From Geoalkalibacter_A sp034189505 (GTDB lineage: Bacteria; Desulfobacterota; Desulfuromonadia; Desulfuromonadales; Geoalkalibacteraceae): DNA of 20,681 nt. Shown here piece by piece: positions 7,514 through 14,923 of the stretch. The position numbers and the translations under genes were made by a program. Position 1 is the stretch's first letter, and each line of letters starts with the position of its first letter. The notes beneath the pieces are model-generated. The model was not told the DNA's origin and ran no database searches. It saw nothing but the letters and a program-made list of their open reading frames with translations. The stretch is from positions 1 to 20,681 of the forward strand of contig JAXHUR010000060.1 of the NCBI GenBank assembly GCA_034189505.1, given 5' to 3'.

Positions 7514-9247
7514 ATGGTTTTTTTCAGAGGCATCCGTAATAAGTTCATTGCCATCTACCTCCTGTTCGGGCTGATTCCGCTCCTGGTTATCAGCTACCTG
7601 TCCTTTCAGTCGGCGTCGGCGTCGCTCGAACGTCATTCCACCCGCCAGCTTTCCAACCTCGCGCACAAGACCGCAAGCCAGGCCCGGCAGCGCTATCGCG
7701 AAGTCCTCAAGGATATCGACCTGCTGGCCGGATTCCCTTTCATCCAGCTCGCTTTTCTGCAGTTCAGTTTCGGTCAGCGTCTGGAGACGGTGAGCCTCAA
7801 ACTCAAGCGTTATCAGAGCCAGAATGACTTTTATTCGCGCATTAGCCTGATCTCTCCCAACGGAGACCTGATCCTGACGGTCCCTACCCCGGGGCACGGA
7901 GACCTGGAGGGCGGCGAAGGGCGGCTTCTGCGAACGGCTAACCTGACCAGCGATTCAATTTCCGGCGTGATCGAGAATCACTCGGAAGGGCCTGTGATGG
8001 TCTTCAGCAGGCCGGTCTACGATTTCGAAAACCCGCTGGAGGCGGTCGGGCTGCTCGCCTTTTATATTCGGCTCGAGAGTTTGACCCGGTTCGTCGATGA
8101 ACTGGATGAAAACTCGGACGCCATCGGGTTTATCTTCGACCACGGGCAGGATCGTTTTCTGCAGCAGCGGCGACTACCCTTCGACCCGAGCCCGCTGCTC
8201 CCGGCAGTGCCTGGTGAAGAGCTGGTCGTGGCGGAGCGCGAAGGACACCGATTATTTCTCGCGGGGATCCCGGAGCTGAACTGGACCGTGGGACTGACCC
8301 TGCCCGAAAGCATGCTCTTCGGCGATATCGAACGACTCAGGCAGCACAACCTGTCTTTCGCGCTGACCATCGCCGTGCTGGCGTTGCTCACCACTCTCTT
8401 TTTCGTGCGGCGCATTACTGATCCTATCCGGCGTCTGATCCGTGGAGCCCAGGAGTTCAGCGAGGGCAACCTCGACCACCGCATCGAAATCCAGGGCGAG
8501 GGAGAGATGCGGCGCGTGGGCGAGGAGTTCAACGCCATGGCCCAGAAGCTCGAAGCGCGCGAGAAGCAGATGCGCACCGTTGACCGGCTCGCTTCCCTCG
8601 GTATTCTCGCCGCCGGCGTGGCGCACGAGGTTCGCAACCCCCTGGCAGGCATGAAGAGCTGCGCCCAGCTTATGCAGCGCAAGGCGATCTCCGGCGAGGT
8701 GTCGCTGCTCGCGGCCGGCATCAACGAAGAGATCCTGCGCCTTGACGACATTGTGCGGCAGCTGCTCGAATTCGCCCGTCCCGGGGGCGCGGCCCGCGCA
8801 CCGGTCGACTTGGCTCGGGTTGTCGAGCGGGCTCTGGAGATGACCCAGAACGTTCTTGAGAAAGAGGGGATCAGCATCCTGCGGGAAATTTCCCCCGTGC
8901 CCGCGGTTTTTGTCGATGCGGGGCAGGTGCAGCAGATTCTGCTCAACCTGATCCTCAACGCCGCCCAGGCCATGGAGGGGGGGGGACGGTTGCGTCTGGC
9001 CCTGAAGGAAAGGGACGAGGACGTGGTCGTGACCGTCGCCGATACCGGGTGCGGCATTGAACCGGAGCACCAAGCGCGTATCTTCGATCCTTTTTTTACC
9101 CTGCGCCCCGCCGGTACCGGTCTCGGTCTGTCGGTGGCTCATTCGCTCATGGAGGAAAACGGGATTCAGTGGCAGATTGAAAGTCAGCCCGGAGAAGGAA
9201 CCTCCTTTCGCCTCATTTTTTCCGTTGCAGCCCCGGAAGGGGAGTAA
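7514..9247 (+). CDS. Membrane sensor histidine kinase (NtrB/DctB-like; periplasmic sensor, HAMP, HisKA, HATPase)
   Basis: The 577-residue protein starts with a transmembrane helix (about 12-30), then a periplasmic domain of about 245 residues that looks like a double-Cache sensor (contains LISPNGDLILTVP). A second membrane helix (about 280-298) and a HAMP domain (RRITDPIRRLIRGA, about 299-352) follow. The H-box GVAHEVRNPLAG carries the phospho-accepting H371. The ATP-binding domain shows the N-box NLILNAAQAM (about 478), DTGCGI (from 510), FDPFF and GTGLGLSV (from 534). All catalytic motifs are intact. The response regulator starts 3 bases after its stop, so they are partners. Fed by a periplasmic domain and a co-encoded binding protein, it probably senses an external solute. 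GGAG lies only 3 bases before the ATG, a weak ribosome site. A nine-G tract (8977-8985) lies inside the ATPase domain. Confidence 0.93.
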   Translation: MVFFRGIRNKFIAIYLLFGLIPLLVISYLSFQSASASLERHSTRQLSNLAHKTASQARQRYREVLKDIDLLAGFPFIQLAFLQFSFGQRLETVSLKLKRYQSQNDFYSRISLISPNGDLILTVPTPGHGDLEGGEGRLLRTANLTSDSISGVIENHSEGPVMVFSRPVYDFENPLEAVGLLAFYIRLESLTRFVDELDENSDAIGFIFDHGQDRFLQQRRLPFDPSPLLPAVPGEELVVAEREGHRLFLAGIPELNWTVGLTLPESMLFGDIERLRQHNLSFALTIAVLALLTTLFFVRRITDPIRRLIRGAQEFSEGNLDHRIEIQGEGEMRRVGEEFNAMAQKLEAREKQMRTVDRLASLGILAAGVAHEVRNPLAGMKSCAQLMQRKAISGEVSLLAAGINEEILRLDDIVRQLLEFARPGGAARAPVDLARVVERALEMTQNVLEKEGISILREISPVPAVFVDAGQVQQILLNLILNAAQAMEGGGRLRLALKERDEDVVVTVADTGCGIEPEHQARIFDPFFTLRPAGTGLGLSVAHSLMEENGIQWQIESQPGEGTSFRLIFSVAAPEGE

Positions 9248-9250
9248 ATC

Positions 9251-10633
9251 ATGGCTGATATCCTGATTGTCGATGACGAGAAGATTCTCGCATCTTCTCT
9301 GAAGATGCTTTTCTCTGACGAGGGACACGTTGCCAGTGCGGTGCACAGCCGTGCCGCCGTCCTCGAACAGCTGGAAAAGCTGTCCCCGGACGTCATCCTG
9401 CTCGATCTGCGACTGCCCGACGGCAGCGGCATGGAGGTGCTGCGCACCATCCGGAGCGTTCTGCCCGAGGCGCTGGTGATCATGATGACCGCTTTCGGGG
9501 ATACGGCCTTGGTGGTCGAGGCGATCAAGCTCGGGGCTTTCGATTACATCGGCAAGCCCTTCGAGTTGCAGGAGATTCTTCTTCTGGTGGAAAAAGCTCT
9601 CGCACAGCAGAAACTGCGCGATGAGGTCACTTTTCTACGCAGCCGCCAGCATGGAACGGAGCTGGCGGAGATGGTCGGCAACTGCGAGGCAATGAGCGAG
9701 GTATGCGAACGCATCCGCCTGGTCGCGGGAGCGGGAGACAGTGCCGTGCTGGTCACCGGGGAAAGCGGGACCGGCAAGGAACTGGTGGCGAGCGCCCTGC
9801 ATAAGCTCAGTGACCGGCGGCGCCAGGCTTTCGTCGAGGTCAACTGCGCCGCGATCCCCGAGAATCTGCTGGAGAGCGAACTGTTCGGCTTCGAAAAGGG
9901 CGCCTTCACCGACGCGCAGAGTCGCAAAAAGGGGCTGTTCGAACTGGCGCAGGACGGAACGATCTTTCTCGACGAGATCGGCGAGATGCCCCTTCACCTG
10001 CAGGCCAAGCTGCTGCGTTTTCTCGAGAAGCACTCTTTCCGCCGGCTCGGCGGGACCAGCGACATCACCATCAATGCGCGCATCGTCGCAGCCACCAACC
10101 GCGACCTGCGCGAGCGGGTGCAGCAGGGTGCTTTCCGTGAAGATCTCTTTTACCGCCTCAACGTGATTCCCATTCACCTGCCCCCCCTGCGTGAGCGCGA
10201 CGATGACATCCTGCTGCTGGCCCGGCATTTTCTCGATCTCTTCAGCCGCCGCCTGGGCCGCCCGGCCAAGCGCCTTTCCTCCGAGGTGGAGGCGGCCTTC
10301 GGAGCGTACGCATGGCCGGGCAACATCCGGGAACTCAAGAACATCATCGAGCGACTGGTCATCCTTTCTCCCGGGGAGGTCATCAAAATCGCCATGCTGC
10401 CTCTGGAAATCCAGGGAGGGCAGAGGGTGGGGGCCCGGACAGGAGGAACCCCGGGGCCGGGTTTCGATCTTGAGCGGCATCTGCTGGGCATCGAGCTTGG
10501 TCTGGTGGAGCAGGCGCTGGCGCAGGCGGGAGGCCGCAGGACGTTAGCCGCTGAGCGCCTTGGGCTCAGCCGCCATGCTCTTAAGCGTCGGATGTACAAG
10601 CTCGGCCTGATGACGGAAGCCGATCATGAGTAG
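9251..10633 (+). CDS. Sigma-54-dependent response regulator (NtrC/DctD family)
   Basis: This 460-residue activator has three domains. The receiver (1-120) carries D8/D9, phospho-acceptor D52, T80 and K102. The AAA+ domain (about 138-370) has Walker A GESGTGKE (from 170), Walker B with D241-E242, and the sigma-54 contact loop GAFTDA (217-222), a common natural variant of GAFTGA. The C-terminal Fis-type helix-turn-helix (about 420-455) ends in AAERLGLSRHALKRRMYKLGL. When phosphorylated by the upstream kinase it should oligomerise and use ATP to open sigma-54 promoters. A fitting promoter lies before the TRAP gene about 1 kb downstream, with candidate upstream sites. AGGGGAG lies 7 bases before the ATG. 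The gene overlaps the next one by 8 bases. Confidence 0.95.
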   Translation: MADILIVDDEKILASSLKMLFSDEGHVASAVHSRAAVLEQLEKLSPDVILLDLRLPDGSGMEVLRTIRSVLPEALVIMMTAFGDTALVVEAIKLGAFDYIGKPFELQEILLLVEKALAQQKLRDEVTFLRSRQHGTELAEMVGNCEAMSEVCERIRLVAGAGDSAVLVTGESGTGKELVASALHKLSDRRRQAFVEVNCAAIPENLLESELFGFEKGAFTDAQSRKKGLFELAQDGTIFLDEIGEMPLHLQAKLLRFLEKHSFRRLGGTSDITINARIVAATNRDLRERVQQGAFREDLFYRLNVIPIHLPPLRERDDDILLLARHFLDLFSRRLGRPAKRLSSEVEAAFGAYAWPGNIRELKNIIERLVILSPGEVIKIAMLPLEIQGGQRVGARTGGTPGPGFDLERHLLGIELGLVEQALAQAGGRRTLAAERLGLSRHALKRRMYKLGLMTEADHE

Positions 10634-11570
10634 GACAGGGATTGTGTTCTGCCTCTCTTTGCTGTTGCTGGTTCCCGGACCGGTTCTGGCGGCGGAACCG
10701 TTTCCCAGCGTGGCGATGTTCGAATGGCAGCGCGACGGGGCTGTGGAAAACGGTTTCCGCGAAGGGGTGCAGCGCAGGTATCCCGAGGCCCGGTTTTATG
10801 TCTACAGCGCCGCTGAAGACCCGGAGCTGCTGCAGCGCTTTCTCGATGAAGCCGCCACTCGCGACCACGACCTCTACTACGTCGCCGGCACCGCCGCCGC
10901 CCGGCGGGTCCTGGCAGCGGAGAAGAAAAAACCGGTCGTCTTCACCATGGTCCAGGCACCGGTGGAGGAGGGGCTCATCGCGAGTTGGGAGACTTCTGAA
11001 AACAATGCCACCGGCATCAGCAACCGCGTGCCGATCCTCAACCAGCTCAAGGCGCTGCGCCGCATTTCCTCCTTCAGGACCCTCGGCGTCCTGTACAATC
11101 CGACCAACCCCGATTCGCGGCAGCAACTTCTGGAACTGGAGCGCCTGCAGCCATTTCTCGATTACGAGGTCCTGCGCCTGCCGGTAACGGCTGCCCCGCA
11201 GGTCCGCGATCTCCGTTTTTCCGGGCCGCTGGCTCCAGAAGCGGTCTACCTGACGCACGACCCCCTCATCGAACGACTCGGCCACAGCGTCCTCGAACGG
11301 ATCAACGGGGCAAACCTGCCGAGCCTCGCCGCCGACATGTCCCTGGTCACCCGCAGGGGCGCCCTGCTGGGGCTGGTGCCCGACGAATACCGCATCGGGC
11401 GGCTGGCCGCACTGAGCGCGGTGAAAATCTTCGAAGGCTCGTCTCCCACAGCGATCCCCAGCAGCGCCCTCGATTTTTTCATGGTTGCGCTCAACATGCA
11501 CACCGTCCGTGAAATCGACGTGCAGGTGCCCTTTTCCCTGCTGGTGATCGCCGATACGATCGTGCGCTGA
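10626..11570 (+). CDS. Periplasmic ABC-type substrate-binding protein (PF04392/TrpX-like), probably a sensor partner
   Basis: The 314-residue protein begins with a signal peptide (hydrophobic 6-21, cleavage near VLA-AE at 22/23) and shows the two-lobed periplasmic-binding pattern of the ABC_sub_bind family: DHDLYYVAGTAAARRVL, then KKPVVFTMVQAPVEEGL and RTLGVLYNPTNPDSRQQL. Its start codon overlaps the end of the response regulator (ATGAGTAG), so translation is coupled. No ABC permease or ATPase gene is near it, so transport is unlikely to be its job unless they lie elsewhere. Being encoded with the kinase and regulator, it probably binds the ligand and presents it to the kinase's periplasmic domain. 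That role is inference; compare LuxP, TorT and ChvE for precedents in other families. Confidence 0.85.
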   Translation: MSRTGIVFCLSLLLLVPGPVLAAEPFPSVAMFEWQRDGAVENGFREGVQRRYPEARFYVYSAAEDPELLQRFLDEAATRDHDLYYVAGTAAARRVLAAEKKKPVVFTMVQAPVEEGLIASWETSENNATGISNRVPILNQLKALRRISSFRTLGVLYNPTNPDSRQQLLELERLQPFLDYEVLRLPVTAAPQVRDLRFSGPLAPEAVYLTHDPLIERLGHSVLERINGANLPSLAADMSLVTRRGALLGLVPDEYRIGRLAALSAVKIFEGSSPTAIPSSALDFFMVALNMHTVREIDVQVPFSLLVIADTIVR

Positions 11571-11597
11571 ACATTCCCGCTCAATTTAATTTTACCT

Positions 11598-11648
11598 GCG
11601 AGCGCGTTCCGCTCTCTTCCGGGCGTTTTCCGCTCGCCTTCTTTTTGT
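11598..11648 (+). terminator. Possible terminator after the binding-protein gene (overlaps the activator site)
   Basis: GCGAGCG (11598-11604) and CGCTCGC (11631-11637) are perfect 7-base inverted arms around a 26-base middle, and a T-rich run (11639-11646) follows. This could end the kinase-regulator-binding-protein transcript before the sigma-54 promoter. The long loop makes it weaker than a typical terminator. The same bases also form the candidate activator site, so only one reading may be right. Confidence 0.35.
11600..11635 (+). promoter_or_regulatory. Candidate upstream activator sites: two similar 15-bp elements 21 bp apart
   Basis: GAGCGCGTTCCGCTC (11600-11614) and GGGCGTTTTCCGCTC (11621-11635) agree at 12 of 15 positions. 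The first is a perfect dyad with 5-base arms. Their starts are 21 bases apart, two helical turns, so two dimers would sit on the same face of the DNA. They lie about 82-117 bases upstream of the predicted sigma-54 start, the usual distance for NtrC-type activators. Binding by the regulator encoded just upstream is inference. Confidence 0.45.
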
Positions 11649-11690
11649 ATTGAAAAACAACAATCTCACGATTCCGGCCACTTGCAGTCA

Positions 11691-11706
11691 TGGCATCGTC
11701 ATTGCT
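11691..11706 (+). promoter_or_regulatory. Sigma-54 (RpoN) promoter of the TRAP/lyase operon
   Basis: TGGCAT (11691-11696), five bases, then TTGCT (11702-11706) fits the consensus TGGCAC-N5-TTGCW. The invariant GG and GC are exactly 10 bases apart. Transcription should start near 11717, about 37 bases before the TRAP binding-protein ATG. An A/T-rich stretch (11641-11665) between this and the candidate activator sites could allow bending. A sigma-54 activator gene lies directly upstream, which strongly supports the call. Confidence 0.8.
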
Positions 11707-11753
11707 GTAAATACAGTTGCAGAACACTTTTTCATTCCCTGAAGGAGGAGAAC

Positions 11754-12767
11754 ATGCTGAAAATGCGACCCCCGAAAGTGTTGGCCATCGCCTTGGCCGC
11801 GACGCTGCTGCTCGCGGTTCAAACACCGGCTCAGGCCGGAAAGTCCCTCATCATCGCCACCGCTACCACCGGTGGAACCTACTACCCGGTCGGGGTCGCC
11901 ATCGGCACCCTGGTAAGCATCAAGCTGGCCAAGAGCGACCAGATCACCGCCACTGCCATAAACTCGGCCGGTTCCGGCGAGAACGTGCAGATGCTCAAGA
12001 ACAACGAGTGCGACATGGCTATTCTTCAGGGCCTGTTCGGCGCTCAGGCATATCATGGCCGGGGCAAGTACGAAGGCACTCCGATGAAGAAAATGGCCGG
12101 CATCACCATGCTGTGGCAGAACGTGGAGCACTTTGCCCTGCTCAGTAAATACGCCGACAGCGGCACCATCATGGACCTCAAGGATCTCGACGAAAAGTTC
12201 TCCATCGGCAAGCGAGGCAGCGGCACCGAGGGTTCGGGCCGCGTGATTCTCGGCTCCCTGGGCATTGAGCCGGGCAAGGACTTCACCACTGAATATCTCG
12301 GCTACAACCCCTCGGTGGACGCTATGCAGGACGGGCGTATCGCCGGCGCCAACATTCCGGCCGGGGTTCCCGTTTCCGCCATCACTCAGATGTACGCCAT
12401 GCTCGGCAACAAAGCCACTGTCCTCGATTTTACTGACGAACACCTTGCCACCGTCAACGGCGATGTGGAGCTGTGGACCCGCTACGTGATCAAGCCCGAT
12501 ACCTATCCGGGTCAGAAGAAGCCGATCAACACCATCGCCCAACCCAATCTTCTGGTGGCCTCCACTGATCTCGACGAGGAGACAGTCTACAAGATCACCA
12601 AGACGATCTACGAGAACCTGCCGTTCCTGAACAACATCCATTCCGCCACCAAGGCCATGGCGCTTGAAAAAGCCATCGGCGGTATGCCCATGCCGCTGCA
12701 CCCCGGCGCGGTCAGATACTACCAGGAAGCAGGCGTCAAGATCCCCGAAAAGCTGATGCCTAAGTAA
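11754..12767 (+). CDS. TRAP transporter substrate-binding protein, TAXI family
   Basis: This 337-residue periplasmic protein captures the substrate for the fused TRAP membrane subunit that follows. The signal peptide runs to PAQA-G (cleavage near 28/29). The mature start KSLIIATATTGGTYYPVG is the hallmark of the TAXI family, and the C-terminal LHPGAVRYYQEAGVKIP is also typical. The ATG at 11754 is chosen over an upstream alternative start because AAGGAGGAG lies 5 bases before it and the signal peptide then begins normally. TAXI ligands known elsewhere include glutamate and other carboxylates, but this ligand cannot be read from sequence. It is the first gene after the sigma-54 promoter. A strong hairpin follows its stop codon, which may keep its level above that of the membrane subunit. 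Confidence 0.95.
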   Translation: MLKMRPPKVLAIALAATLLLAVQTPAQAGKSLIIATATTGGTYYPVGVAIGTLVSIKLAKSDQITATAINSAGSGENVQMLKNNECDMAILQGLFGAQAYHGRGKYEGTPMKKMAGITMLWQNVEHFALLSKYADSGTIMDLKDLDEKFSIGKRGSGTEGSGRVILGSLGIEPGKDFTTEYLGYNPSVDAMQDGRIAGANIPAGVPVSAITQMYAMLGNKATVLDFTDEHLATVNGDVELWTRYVIKPDTYPGQKKPINTIAQPNLLVASTDLDEETVYKITKTIYENLPFLNNIHSATKAMALEKAIGGMPMPLHPGAVRYYQEAGVKIPEKLMPK

Positions 12768-12786
12768 GGCATTTTCGTAAGGCTCT

Positions 12787-12817
12787 CCGGGAGGTCGCAA
12801 CTCAGGCGATCTCTCGG
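12787..12817 (+). other. Strong mRNA hairpin between binding-protein and membrane-subunit genes
   Basis: Bases 12787-12798 pair with 12806-12817 over 12 consecutive pairs (two are G-U) around a 7-base loop. No T-run follows, so it is not a full terminator. Hairpins in this position in binding-protein/permease operons often protect the upstream mRNA or reduce read-through, giving more binding protein than membrane protein. That function is inference here. Confidence 0.6.
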
Positions 12818-12854
12818 AATGATTTCACTTTCTGAGACGTGGTAGGTTGAATCT

Positions 12855-14798
12855 ATGACGGAAGAGAAGGGAACGCAGCCGCCGGTTGCCGAAAAGCTCG
12901 AAGCCGATCAGGGCGAAGCCCTGGCCGTGCAGCGCAAACTCACGGCTTTTCCCGGCAAGTTTGTTTTCGTGGTTGGCATCCTCATGTCGCTGGTGCACAT
13001 CTGGTTCAATACCTTCGGCGTGATCGCCGAAATCCAGCGCAACGCCGTGCACTACGCCTTTGTGCTGGTCCTCGGCTTCGTTTTGTTCCCCCTGTCGAAG
13101 AAAAAGCCGGACCAGACCCTGCCCATCGACTTCATCCTCGCTTTCCTCGGCATGGCGGCGGGGTTCTACATGATCTTCTTCGAGGACGCTCTGCACGCGC
13201 GCAACGAGGTGCCGATTCTGCCCGACCTGATTTTTGCCGGGCTCGCGATCGTCCTGCTCCTTGAATTGACGCGGCGCTGCACCGGCTATCTGATCCCGGC
13301 GCTGGCGATCTTCTTTCTGTCATACGTAACTTTCCTCGGCCAGCACTTCTCGGGTCTGCTGCAGTTCCGCGGGGTGACCGTCGAGCGGATCCTCTACCGC
13401 ATGTATTTCGCTCCGGACGGTATTTTCGGAACCATTGCCACCATCAGCTCCACCTATGTCTTTCTCTTTATCCTGTTCGGTGCCTTCCTGCTCAAATCGG
13501 GCGCCGGAGACTTCATCCTCAAGCTCGCCATGTCCATCATGGGACGCACCATCGGCGGTCCCGCCAAGATGGCGGTGGTGGCGAGCGGGTTCATGGGGAG
13601 CATCTCGGGCAGCGCGGTGGCTAATACCGTCGGTACCGGCTCGCTGACCATCCCGCTGATGAAGAGCACCGGCTTCCGCCCCCATTTCGCGGGCGGGGTC
13701 GAGGCGGCGGCTTCCACGGGCGGCCAGTTGATGCCCCCGATTATGGGCGCCGGCGCTTTCATCATGGCCGAGTGGACGCAGATCCCCTACCTCAAGATTA
13801 TCGGCGTCGCCACCATCCCGGCCATCATGTACTTTGCCTCCGTTATTTTCTTCATCCATCTGCGGGCCCGGCGACGCGGTCTCGAAGTGCCAGACAAGGC
13901 GGATATCCCACGGATCGGTGAGGTCCTGCGCGAGGGCTGGCATTTTCTGATCCCCATCGGAATGCTCATCTGGCTGCTGATGTACGGCTTTACCCCGACC
14001 TTTTCGGCCGCTATATCGACGGCGACCGTGGTGGCGGCCAGCTGGCTCAACAAAAAGACCCGGATGGGGCTGCGCGATATTGCCGACGCCCTTTACCTCG
14101 GTGCCAAGAATATGATCTCCACCGGCGTGGTGCTGCTCTGTTCGGGGATCCTCGTCGGCGTGGTGCTGCTGACCGGCATGGGGACGACCTTCTCGATCAT
14201 CGCCATGGACCTCTCGGGCGGATACCTGTTCGTGATGATCATCCTGGTGGCCCTGGCATCCCTCATCCTGGGGATGGGGCTGCCGGTGACCGCCAGCTAT
14301 ATCGTGCTCGCCGTGCTGATGGCCCCCGCCATGCAGTTCATGGGCGTAAGCCTGCTGGCGGCGCACATGCTGATCTTCTGGTACAGCCAGGACGCCAACG
14401 TCACGCCCCCGGTATGTCTGGCAGCCTATACCGCCGCGGGTATCGCCGGGAGCAAGCCGCTCAGAACCGGGCTCGAGGCATGGAAGCTGGCCAAGGGGCT
14501 GTACCTGATCCCGCTGCTCTTCTGCTATACGCCGATCCTGTTCGAGGGGCCCTTATGGCTGGTGGCTGAAGCGGTCGCGTCGGGCATGATTGGTCTGTTT
14601 TCCTTTGCCATCATGAGCGAAGGGTTTTTCTTCCGTCTCGTCCGTATGCCCTTGCGTTTCATTTACGGTGGGGTGACGGTGTTGATGTTCTGGCCCGGAT
14701 ATCAGACCAATGCCGTGGGCTTTGCCATCTTTGTCGTTCTGATGCTGATTCAGATGCTGGTCGCCCGCAAAACGCAGGCAACGCCGAGCGCTGCGTAA
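12855..14798 (+). CDS. TRAP transporter fused 4TM/12TM membrane subunit (DctQM fusion, TAXI type)
   Basis: The 647-residue protein combines the small DctQ-like part (about 1-170, four helices) and the large DctM-like part (about 170-560, the ion-coupled transport unit). A charged cytoplasmic leader of about 35 residues precedes the first helix. Conserved DctM features are seen: SGSAVANTVGTGSLTIPLMK, then GGVEAAASTGGQLMPPIMGAGAF, and LASLILGMGLPVTASYIVLA. Such fusions are the normal partner of TAXI binding proteins. It should import the bound solute with sodium or protons. Only a weak AGG lies before the ATG, consistent with lower translation than the binding protein. A hydrophobic tail of about 80 residues (helices around 565-640) follows the core, as in many TAXI fusions. 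Confidence 0.95.
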   Translation: MTEEKGTQPPVAEKLEADQGEALAVQRKLTAFPGKFVFVVGILMSLVHIWFNTFGVIAEIQRNAVHYAFVLVLGFVLFPLSKKKPDQTLPIDFILAFLGMAAGFYMIFFEDALHARNEVPILPDLIFAGLAIVLLLELTRRCTGYLIPALAIFFLSYVTFLGQHFSGLLQFRGVTVERILYRMYFAPDGIFGTIATISSTYVFLFILFGAFLLKSGAGDFILKLAMSIMGRTIGGPAKMAVVASGFMGSISGSAVANTVGTGSLTIPLMKSTGFRPHFAGGVEAAASTGGQLMPPIMGAGAFIMAEWTQIPYLKIIGVATIPAIMYFASVIFFIHLRARRRGLEVPDKADIPRIGEVLREGWHFLIPIGMLIWLLMYGFTPTFSAAISTATVVAASWLNKKTRMGLRDIADALYLGAKNMISTGVVLLCSGILVGVVLLTGMGTTFSIIAMDLSGGYLFVMIILVALASLILGMGLPVTASYIVLAVLMAPAMQFMGVSLLAAHMLIFWYSQDANVTPPVCLAAYTAAGIAGSKPLRTGLEAWKLAKGLYLIPLLFCYTPILFEGPLWLVAEAVASGMIGLFSFAIMSEGFFFRLVRMPLRFIYGGVTVLMFWPGYQTNAVGFAIFVVLMLIQMLVARKTQATPSAA

Positions 14799-14923
14799 CC
14801 TGAGAAGCTGCAGAGGCCGCGCCGGGTAAACCCCCATGCCAAACGGCAAAACAGAGACGGGCGGCCCAAGCGGGGCAGGTGACTCCGCGGTTTATTCATC
14901 TGTATTACTGTAAGGGACTGAAA

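Noticed and set aside
7337..7897. 186-codon minus-strand frame over the kinase start
   Set aside because: It is antisense to the kinase N-terminus with no conserved features.
8252..9346. Long minus-strand frame opposite the kinase
   Set aside because: It is antisense to intact kinase and regulator motifs and has shadow-like composition.
13320..14366. Long minus-strand frame opposite the TRAP membrane gene
   Set aside because: It is a shadow of the high-GC third codon positions and is rich in H, D, G and Q with no domain.
14879..14923. Upstream GTG start for the DapA-like gene, and similar upstream starts at 11682 (TRAP binding protein) and 6298 (adaptor)
   Set aside because: In each case the downstream ATG has the better ribosome site and a family-consistent N-terminus.
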